Shown here in pieces: positions 50,890 through 55,812 of a stretch of DNA of 55,812 nucleotides; the first letter of the stretch is position 1, and every line of letters starts with the position of its first letter. Source of the DNA: Lachnospiraceae bacterium (GTDB lineage: Bacteria; Bacillota; Clostridia; Lachnospirales; Lachnospiraceae); the NCBI GenBank assembly GCA_900772845.1, contig CAAGSD010000098.1, positions 1 through 55,812 of the forward strand, read 5' to 3'. Both the position numbers and the translations under genes were made by a program. The notes beneath the pieces are model-generated. The model searched no databases. It was given only the letters and a program-made list of their open reading frames with translations, and was not told the origin of the DNA.

Positions 50890-52431
50890 TTACAGTTCCT
50901 GGTATACAAAATAATCCGCTGCGACGCTGCCGCCAAGCATCTTCTGCTCATTGATGACAAACAGTCCGTCTTTGACACCGACCCAGCGGCCCGGAGTTGC
51001 TTCCACCATCTGTCCCACCGGCTGCAAATCATCCTCAGCAGTTCCCACATAGAATGTGCGGTTGTTCTCCTTCTCCACCTTCATCTGAATATAAACGACA
51101 TCGCTATTCCATTCACCCAGGTCTGTGCGCACCTCATCGTCCTTTGTCCAGTTGCCGGTGCGCTGCTGCAGTCTTAGTTTTCCGTTTACCTTCTGTACCG
51201 CAAGTGCCGTATAGCATCCGCCCAGGGATACCAGTCCCGCCACATCACCGTCCAGCATCTCTTCCAGATGCAGGCAGGTAGTAATGGAAAATTCCGGTGC
51301 CGGCCACTTCTGCAATAACAGATTGCTGACATCACACAGCTGTTTCTCCGGATCCTCGATCTGCGAAATGAGCGTCAGATGCTTGTCTCTGAGAAGACAC
51401 CATCCCTCCTGATAGTTGGCATTCCACTGCCATTGCAGTCCAAGCTTCTCTCCTTCGAAGAAATCACTGTCCTCCGGTGCATCGATCGGGTATGCCGCTC
51501 CCACATCCGGCTTTTGGTAATGCAGTACCGGTTCACCGCAGCCGTCCACAGCATTCACGCCGATCACCGGCCAGTCATTTTCCCAGTGCATGGGCTGTAA
51601 ATGTATGATACGGCCTGCATTGCCCACATCCTGAAAATGTAAGAACCAGTCCTGTCCGTCAGGCGTATCCACCCATGCACCCTGGTGAGGGCCGTTCACG
51701 GGAGAATTGCCCTGATGCAGGACGATTTTCTCTTCCCAGGGACCGTAAATATTTTTCGACCGCAGTACGGTCTGCCAGCCGGGCTTCACGCCCCCTGCCG
51801 GAGCAAAAATGTAATAATAACCGTTTCTCTTGTACAGCTTCGGGCCTTCGATGGTCGGCTGTGTGGCATGTCCGTCATAGATGAACTGTCCATCGTCAAG
51901 GATTTCAGAGCAATCCGGGCTGATCGGTGTCATATAGAGCAGGCTCTTGAATCCGATACGGCTTCTGGCAAATGCATTTACCATATAAGCCTTGCCGTCT
52001 TCGTCCCAGAATGGACAGGGGTCGATCCAGCCAGCAAGCTTACGGATAAAATGAGGCTCACTCCATTTCCCCCAGGGATCTGTGGTCTTGCACACTGCCA
52101 GTCCCTCATCCGGGAACGGAATCACCGCATAATAGACACCCTCGTGATAACGGATGGCGGGAGCCCAGGTACCACAGCCATGCATGGGCTTCTCATAACA
52201 GTCAAAGGGAAGCTTGTCAATAATATAATTGATGACCTTCCAGTTTACCAGATCCTTCGAATGCAGCAAAGGAACTGCCGGGGTATTACAGAAGCTGGAA
52301 GCGATCATAAAATAATCCTCTCCCACACGGATGGCATCCGGATCCGAATAATCCGTATATAGAATCGGGTTGGTATAAGTGCCGTCGCCCTGATCGGCGA
52401 TCCACATTTTATGTATCCTGGTCTTGTCCAT
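50890..52431 (-). CDS. GH43 glycosidase with C-terminal beta-sandwich
   Basis: Beta-xylosidase/alpha-L-arabinofuranosidase family enzyme, 513 residues. Catalytic triad equivalents: general base Asp30 ('YSDPDAI'), pKa-modulating Asp137 ('GWIDPCPF') and general acid Glu195 ('TIEGPKLY'). After the five-bladed propeller (to about 320) a C-terminal concanavalin-like sandwich follows, as in xylosidase subfamilies (GH43_12-like). No signal peptide: acts on imported oligosaccharides. ATG at 52431 behind GGAGAGAAG is preferred; the ATG at 52491 lies only a few bases past the predicted transcription start. Divergent from an AraC regulator that probably activates it. Confidence 0.94.
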   Translation of the reverse strand: MDKTRIHKMWIADQGDGTYTNPILYTDYSDPDAIRVGEDYFMIASSFCNTPAVPLLHSKDLVNWKVINYIIDKLPFDCYEKPMHGCGTWAPAIRYHEGVYYAVIPFPDEGLAVCKTTDPWGKWSEPHFIRKLAGWIDPCPFWDEDGKAYMVNAFARSRIGFKSLLYMTPISPDCSEILDDGQFIYDGHATQPTIEGPKLYKRNGYYYIFAPAGGVKPGWQTVLRSKNIYGPWEEKIVLHQGNSPVNGPHQGAWVDTPDGQDWFLHFQDVGNAGRIIHLQPMHWENDWPVIGVNAVDGCGEPVLHYQKPDVGAAYPIDAPEDSDFFEGEKLGLQWQWNANYQEGWCLLRDKHLTLISQIEDPEKQLCDVSNLLLQKWPAPEFSITTCLHLEEMLDGDVAGLVSLGGCYTALAVQKVNGKLRLQQRTGNWTKDDEVRTDLGEWNSDVVYIQMKVEKENNRTFYVGTAEDDLQPVGQMVEATPGRWVGVKDGLFVINEQKMLGGSVAADYFVYQEL

Positions 52432-52502
52432 AGGTTCTTCTCTCCAATCTGCAGCACCGGGCTGCCAGCGGTCGTAAACCGTACCGTTCATTCATTGTCC
52501 TC

Positions 52503-52511
52503 ATTATAGCA
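52503..52511 (-). promoter_or_regulatory. Extended -10 promoter of GH43 gene
   Basis: Minus-strand TGCTATAAT with TATAAT at 52503-52508. There is no good -35 match, as expected for an activator-dependent promoter facing an AraC gene. The remaining 52512-52589 is AT-rich, without a clear operator. Confidence 0.55.
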
Positions 52512-52589
52512 GAAGATTCTGTGCGTAACGTGCCATTTTTCAATTTGTTTATGTCAAATCTTGCATTTTATTCTTTTGAATGTCATAAT

Positions 52590-52753
52590 ATGATACCAGG
52601 GTCAAAAGGTCTAAGCCCACATGAGCTTGCTCATAAGTGGGTGAAAGACCTTAGGACCCACCCCGATATGCGAATAGAGGGTAGGATTGTGGGAGTGCGT
52701 AGCACGAAGCAATCCGTAGGTATCAAAGTCGGGGCTTTTGACCCCGACATCAT
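52590..52753. mobile_element. MITE-like modular hairpin element, copy 2 (inverse)
   Basis: A 164-base element whose reverse complement matches copy 1 (38569-38766) almost throughout, except that it lacks the GTGGGAT/ATCCCAC hairpin segment of about 34 bases. Same terminal inverted repeats. It separates the GH43 promoter from the AraC gene, so it is probably transcribed in the AraC leader. Confidence 0.75.
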
Positions 52754-52759
52754 AATATA

Positions 52760-52835
52760 ATGCCGGGGTTGAAAGCTCCCGGCTTTGATGTTCATATCGG
52801 AGCGGGTCTCAAGGTCTTCCACCCGCCTATCATCA
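52760..52835. mobile_element. Partial, diverged copy of the hairpin element
   Basis: Begins ATGCCGGGGTTGAAAG and resembles the left part of copy 1, then jumps to the region matching 'CATATCGGGACGGGTC' and 'AAGGTCTTTCACCC'. It lacks the GGATTG hairpin and the right terminal repeat. Directly follows copy 2. Confidence 0.6.
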
Positions 52836-52869
52836 GACAAAGTGCCAAAAGTTGCAGGAGGAAAACATT

Positions 52870-53685
52870 TTGAGTTTCTTTTACCAGAACCGTACGGAAC
52901 AGCTCTATCTGTATCTGTCCAAAAATAATCCCTATGCCGTCCATCTTCACAGGCAGTTGGAACTGATCTATGTCTTAAGCGGTTCCACTACTGTCACCGT
53001 GGAGCAGCAGGAATTTCATCTTCTGCCCGGTCAGGGGGTTCTGATATTTCCGAACCAGATGCATGGCCTGAAAAATATAGATGCAGGTCAGAATCTGCTC
53101 TGTATTTTTGAGCCGGATTTCTGCCATTCCTTCCGCCATTTTTTTCAGAATAAAAAACCTGCTCACAATGATTTTTCCATAGATGCCCTCTCTGAGCACA
53201 GCCCTATTGCACTGAAGGGCCTTACCTCTCTGGCAGCTTCCATGGAAAAAGATCGTCCGACGCCTTCCGATACGCAGATGTACGCAGAAGGGTATCTGAC
53301 ACTTCTTTTGGCAGATCTTTTGCCGCTTCTGCCGCTGCAGACGAGAATAAATACAGAGGATCTGGAGTTGGAACAACGGTTGCTACTCTATTTAGACGGC
53401 CACTATACCGAGGAATTATCCCTGGAAAGCCTGTCGAAGGAATTCGGTGTCAGCCGTTTTGTACTGTCCCGGATCTTTACTGAAAAACTGCACACCACTT
53501 TTCCGGATTATGTGAACTCCAGACGATTGGACTATGCCAGAGACCTTCTGCTATCCACAGAATTGTCTGTGACACAGATTGCCCTGGATGCGGGCTTCGG
53601 AAGCTCCCGGACTTTTTTCCGTACTTTTCAGGACAGCTTCCACACAACCCCCGGTGCCTATCGCAGACAGACAGAATCCTCCTGA
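52870..53685 (+). CDS. AraC-family transcriptional regulator
   Basis: 271-residue sugar-type AraC regulator: N-terminal cupin ligand domain ('HLHRQLELIYVLSGSTTVTV', 'LLPGQGVLIFPNQMHGL') and two C-terminal helix-turn-helix motifs ('SLESLSKEFGVSRFVLSRIF', 'VTQIALDAGFGSSRTFFRTF'). The start is a TTG at 52870, eight bases after AGGAGG; no ATG is suitably placed. Divergent from GH43, which it probably activates. Its 3' end overlaps the converging EIIA-like gene by 28 bases. The hairpin elements at 52590-52835 occupy its leader. Confidence 0.92.
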   Translation: MSFFYQNRTEQLYLYLSKNNPYAVHLHRQLELIYVLSGSTTVTVEQQEFHLLPGQGVLIFPNQMHGLKNIDAGQNLLCIFEPDFCHSFRHFFQNKKPAHNDFSIDALSEHSPIALKGLTSLAASMEKDRPTPSDTQMYAEGYLTLLLADLLPLLPLQTRINTEDLELEQRLLLYLDGHYTEELSLESLSKEFGVSRFVLSRIFTEKLHTTFPDYVNSRRLDYARDLLLSTELSVTQIALDAGFGSSRTFFRTFQDSFHTTPGAYRRQTESS

Positions 53686-54302
53686 TTTCTTCCTCTGCGC
53701 TGCACCCACAATAATTCCTCCCCCGCCCGGATATAATCTTTCCAGGTTTTGACAAGCTGTCCGGTCTCACCCGATGCACACATTTCCACGGTGACTGCCG
53801 TATCCACGCCTTCTCCTGTCAGTCCGTCCTTGTCGAATTCCATCAGAAGCTTCCCTTTCCGCACCACTTCGTTCTGCAGAACATTACAGTGATAATAGCC
53901 ACTGTGCAGCTCTTCCCTGTCTCTGCAGATATTTAACAGCAGTTCCACGCCGCTGTCCGTACGGAAACGGATCCGGTTTCCCATGGGATAAAGTTTCAGC
54001 ACCTTTCCTGCCGTGGGCGCATAGACTCTGCCGTCCGCCGGGACAATGCAGATCTGTCCGCCGCCGGATGCCCCTGCACCCTCCGGCATCTCTTCCGTAT
54101 TTTTTCTGATCTCTCCGTTCACCGGGCTTCCGATCACCGTCCCCTGCATGGTCAGCTGTCTGCTCCCCGTCATTTTTCTTTCCTCATAAGCTTCCGATGC
54201 CTCCTCTTCCGTTTCCTCTATTTTCCACCGCAGACTCCGACCGGACCAGAATCCGATCAATAGTCCCAGTATTCCTGCTGCCACAATATCAAACGTCTGC
54301 AT
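53658..54302 (-). CDS. Membrane-anchored EIIA(Glc)-like protein lacking the phospho-histidines
   Basis: 214 residues: an N-terminal membrane segment ('FDIVAAGILGLLIGFWSG'), an acidic linker, then a PTS EIIA-glucose-type domain ('VPADGRVYAPTAGKVLKLYP', 'RTDSGVELLL', 'VRKGKLLMEFD'). In true EIIA the two active-site histidines (His75 and His90 of E. coli Crr) sit in 'NHAF' and 'LFVHFG'. Here the aligned residues are Asn109 ('MGNRIRF') and Asn124 ('LLLNICR'). Phosphotransfer is therefore unlikely, and a structural or binding role is more probable. ATG at 54302 follows AAGGAAAG. Downstream of the DUF368 gene (43-base gap), probably co-transcribed. Confidence 0.82.
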   Translation of the reverse strand: MQTFDIVAAGILGLLIGFWSGRSLRWKIEETEEEASEAYEERKMTGSRQLTMQGTVIGSPVNGEIRKNTEEMPEGAGASGGGQICIVPADGRVYAPTAGKVLKLYPMGNRIRFRTDSGVELLLNICRDREELHSGYYHCNVLQNEVVRKGKLLMEFDKDGLTGEGVDTAVTVEMCASGETGQLVKTWKDYIRAGEELLWVQRRGRNQEDSVCLR

Positions 54303-54345
54303 TTCATCGCTTTCCTTTCTAGTTACAGTTGCCGGATTTCCTTCC

Positions 54346-55185
54346 TTATTCTGCCTCATTATCGGGAAAACATGCCATTTTTTCATTGATCACTTCCAAA
54401 AATAATGCGATCACAATACCCACAGCCATGCAGAACAGATTTTGAGACGCCGCCTCAGCAGATGCTGCGAAGCTATCCCTGGGAACGGTCATGACAGTCG
54501 CTGCGCCGATAATCCCGAAAATAATATGAAACATCACAGCATAGTGCTGTCGGAACAGGCGGTTCACCAGTTTTACCAGGCATACAAAAGTAACGACACA
54601 TCCTGCGATCCCGGGCAGCATCACTTCCGGGTACAGATGCCCGATGCCGTCCACAAAAGGCGTGTAAAGCCCTAACGGCATCAGGAGCGCAGAAAAGCTC
54701 ATTCCCGGTGCGATGACCGACAACGCAAAGGCAAATCCGCAAAACAGATATCCGGCAAATCCGGGGTCCACCGAGATCCGAGCGTTCTGCAGCAGGAACA
54801 GGAACACACCTGCGAGGAAAAATGCAATCACAGAGGCCACTACATTTTTGCCATTTCTCCCTTTCGCTCCCGCTTCTCTCCACAAAGAAGGCAGCATCCC
54901 ACAGATCAGTCCCACAAATACGCAGACCGACGGCTCCGGATAGGTCTTCAAAATATAGGAAAGCAGATTTGCTACTCCCAAAAAACCTGCCGCCGAACCG
55001 ATCATATAAGGGGAGAGCACTTTCAGGTGTGTCCGCCACTTATGCACCGGATCCGCCAGCAATTCCATGATGGGACGATACACCCCGAACACCACGCTTA
55101 ATACCCCGCCGGAGATCCCCGGCAGCACAGCTCCCAGGCCGATCAGTGCCCCCTGTAATACTTTCAGTAGAAAATTTATATCCAT
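54346..55185 (-). CDS. DUF368 family membrane protein, PopT-type lipid carrier translocase
   Basis: Integral membrane protein of 279 residues with about eight segments. Family signatures 'GALIGLGAVLPGISGGVLSVVFGVY' and the repeat 'FALSVIAPGMSFSALLMPLGLY' are clear. DUF368 (PopT) proteins were recently tied to recycling undecaprenyl phosphate across the membrane for wall synthesis; I infer that role by family. It is transcribed away from the cold-shock gene and precedes the EIIA-like gene. Confidence 0.92.
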   Translation of the reverse strand: MDINFLLKVLQGALIGLGAVLPGISGGVLSVVFGVYRPIMELLADPVHKWRTHLKVLSPYMIGSAAGFLGVANLLSYILKTYPEPSVCVFVGLICGMLPSLWREAGAKGRNGKNVVASVIAFFLAGVFLFLLQNARISVDPGFAGYLFCGFAFALSVIAPGMSFSALLMPLGLYTPFVDGIGHLYPEVMLPGIAGCVVTFVCLVKLVNRLFRQHYAVMFHIIFGIIGAATVMTVPRDSFAASAEAASQNLFCMAVGIVIALFLEVINEKMACFPDNEAE

Positions 55186-55265
55186 TGTCTCTCTCCGCTT
55201 CTGATCCCTCTTAAAATCATATGTTTTCTCTATGGTAAAATAGGCCTAAAATTCTAAGATAATTA

Positions 55266-55295
55266 TTGACATTTTGATGAGGGCAATGGTATACT
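55266..55295 (+). promoter_or_regulatory. Cold-shock gene promoter
   Basis: TTGACA (55266-55271), 18 bases, TATACT (55290-55295). The predicted start near 55302 gives a leader of about 150 bases. Confidence 0.8.
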
Positions 55296-55301
55296 CTAAC
55301 C

Positions 55302-55455
55302 GTATTCTAAAAGAAAGCCATTGATCTCACATATTTTTGTAAGACATTGCTACTTTTCACGGATGCTTTACAAAAATATGTGATTTTTTTGTCCTACGTT
55401 TTAGAATCATCAAAAGGATCAGGCAGAGCCTGAATTATTAAAGGAGGTACCAATA
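55302..55455 (+). ncRNA. Structured leader with intrinsic terminator before csp
   Basis: The leader can fold into an outer helix ATTCTAAAA (55304-55312) / TTTTAGAAT (55399-55407). Within it is a perfect 15-bp hairpin CACATATTTTTGTAA (55328-55342) / TTACAAAAATATGTG (55368-55382) followed by ATTTTTTT (55383-55390). This has the form of a rho-independent terminator. A short hairpin TCAGGC-AGA-GCCTGA (55419-55433) precedes the AAAGGAGGT site. The arrangement suggests conditional termination or temperature-dependent folding. Confidence 0.75.
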
Positions 55456-55671
55456 ATGAATAACGGTACAGTTAAGTGGTTTAACGCTCAGAAGGGTTAT
55501 GGTTTCATCACCAACGATGCTAACGGAGAGGAAGTATTCGTACACTTTTCCGCAATCAATGCTGATGGTTTCAAGTCTCTGGAAGAGGGCCAGAAGGTAA
55601 CTTTCGATACCGAGTGCGATCCTCAGAACAGCAGCAAGATCCGTGCTACCAACGTTACTGTTGTAGCTTAA
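55456..55671 (+). CDS. csp: Cold-shock protein, CspA family
   Basis: Single-domain RNA/DNA chaperone of 71 residues. RNP1 'KGYGFIT' and RNP2 'VFVHFSAI' are intact, and it starts 'MNNGTVKWFNAQKGYGFI'. It melts RNA structures and helps translation in the cold. The ATG lies seven bases after AAAGGAGGT. A strong promoter, an unusual leader and a perfect terminator make it monocistronic. It may regulate its own leader, as known for cspA genes elsewhere, but here the mechanism is inferred. Confidence 0.97.
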   Translation: MNNGTVKWFNAQKGYGFITNDANGEEVFVHFSAINADGFKSLEEGQKVTFDTECDPQNSSKIRATNVTVVA

Positions 55672-55685
55672 TAGCAAGACAAACC

Positions 55686-55719
55686 AAAAGGATCAGTCCC
55701 ATGGGACTGATCCTTTTTT
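55686..55719 (+). terminator. csp terminator
   Basis: Perfect 15-bp stem AAAAGGATCAGTCCC / GGGACTGATCCTTTT, two-base gap, followed by further T. Confidence 0.95.
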
Positions 55720-55726
55720 GTGTATA

Positions 55727-55777
55727 CGATGAGCCAAGTACAGATTTGTGCTTGCACAAGAATCTGTATTTGGCGAA
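55727..55777. repeat. 51-base palindromic repeat, copy 2
   Basis: Reverse complement of the repeat at 22890-22940 with five mismatches by eye. Arms CCAAGTACAGATTTGTGC / GCACAAGAATCTGTATTTGG are nearly complementary, forming a long hairpin directly after the csp terminator. Confidence 0.7.
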
Positions 55778-55778
55778 T

Positions 55779-55812
55779 GTACATCATCGAGCTTTTAAGC
55801 GAGATGGTGTAC
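55779..55812. repeat. Imperfect palindrome at window edge
   Basis: GTACATCATC...GATGGTGTAC with an inner region ending AGCTTTTAAGC. It follows the 51-base repeat and may be the next module of a longer element cut off by the window edge. Confidence 0.4.

Noticed and set aside
1..55812. tRNA or rRNA genes
   Set aside because: No tRNA-like T-loop/acceptor pattern or rRNA segment was noticed on either strand; a tRNAscan-type search would be needed to exclude them formally.

Overview
The window looks like chromosomal DNA of a low-to-mid GC Firmicute of class Clostridia, most probably Lachnospiraceae. The reasons are an infC-rpmI-rplT operon with an L20-type leader, a threonine T-box before thrS, small families typical of that group (DUF1540, DUF4250, DUF4364, DUF1385, DUF4428/SHOCT), a LytTR/GHKL two-component system and strong AGGAGG-type ribosome binding sites. 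Most genes lie on the minus strand. I see no rRNA, tRNA, CRISPR array, prophage or complete insertion sequence.

Layout. 0.2-8.6 kb: an arabinofuranoside-utilisation operon, transcribed as GH127 beta-L-arabinofuranosidase, sugar-binding lipoprotein, two ABC permeases, LacI regulator, GH51 alpha-L-arabinofuranosidase. It has clear promoters and LacI-type operators but no transporter ATPase. 8.6-11.5 kb: HAD phosphatase, a 76-aa protein, rplT-rpmI-infC with regulatory leader, and a DUF1540 protein. 11.7-16.9 kb: SAM methyltransferase, thrS with T-box, CarD-like regulator, an SGNH hydrolase-GNAT fusion and a small acidic protein. 16.9-19.9 kb: an AT-rich segment with a membrane protein and a LytTR/GHKL pair. 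19.9-25.5 kb: prfA-prmC-DUF1385, rpmE, a ParE-type toxin-antitoxin pair and rho. 25.7-28.4 kb (plus strand): malic enzyme, radical SAM protein and DUF4364 protein. 28.4-38.6 kb: rarA, a REC-GGDEF diguanylate cyclase, DUF4428/SHOCT protein, lipoprotein, orphan LytTR regulator, polysaccharide deacetylase, chemoreceptor, RACo-like ASKHA protein and DUF4250. 38.8-45.6 kb: clpB, a 70-bp-period repeat array and a csoR-copA copper operon with textbook operators. 45.6-50.7 kb: a two-gene hydrolase/methyltransferase cassette, metY, a small membrane protein and a MATE exporter. 50.9-53.7 kb: GH43 glycosidase and a divergent AraC regulator. 53.7-55.7 kb: a membrane-anchored EIIA-like protein without its histidines, a DUF368 transporter and a cold-shock gene with a structured leader.

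The genes form three functional themes. The first is plant-polysaccharide side-chain use (GH127, GH51, GH43, ABC importer, LacI and AraC control). The second is core translation and termination (infC, rplT, rpmI, thrS, prfA, prmC, rpmE, rho). The third is signalling and stress (LytTR systems, diguanylate cyclase, chemoreceptor, clpB, csoR-copA, toxin-antitoxin, cold shock).

The least explained content is non-coding: (i) a modular hairpin element with terminal inverted repeats in two full copies and one partial copy, with a compensatory base change in one stem; (ii) a cluster of five 70-bp-phased repeats in two orientations upstream of clpB; (iii) two further families of intergenic palindromes; (iv) a GTTAG-N6-CTAAC operator-like motif shared by two separate methyltransferase promoters; (v) an intrinsic terminator inside the leader of the cold-shock gene. 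Among proteins, the SGNH-GNAT fusion, the CopA with a C-terminal CopZ-like domain behind its own ribosome binding site, the His-less EIIA-like protein and the mosaic-looking clpB stand out. All calls rest on reading the sequence by eye; no database search was run.
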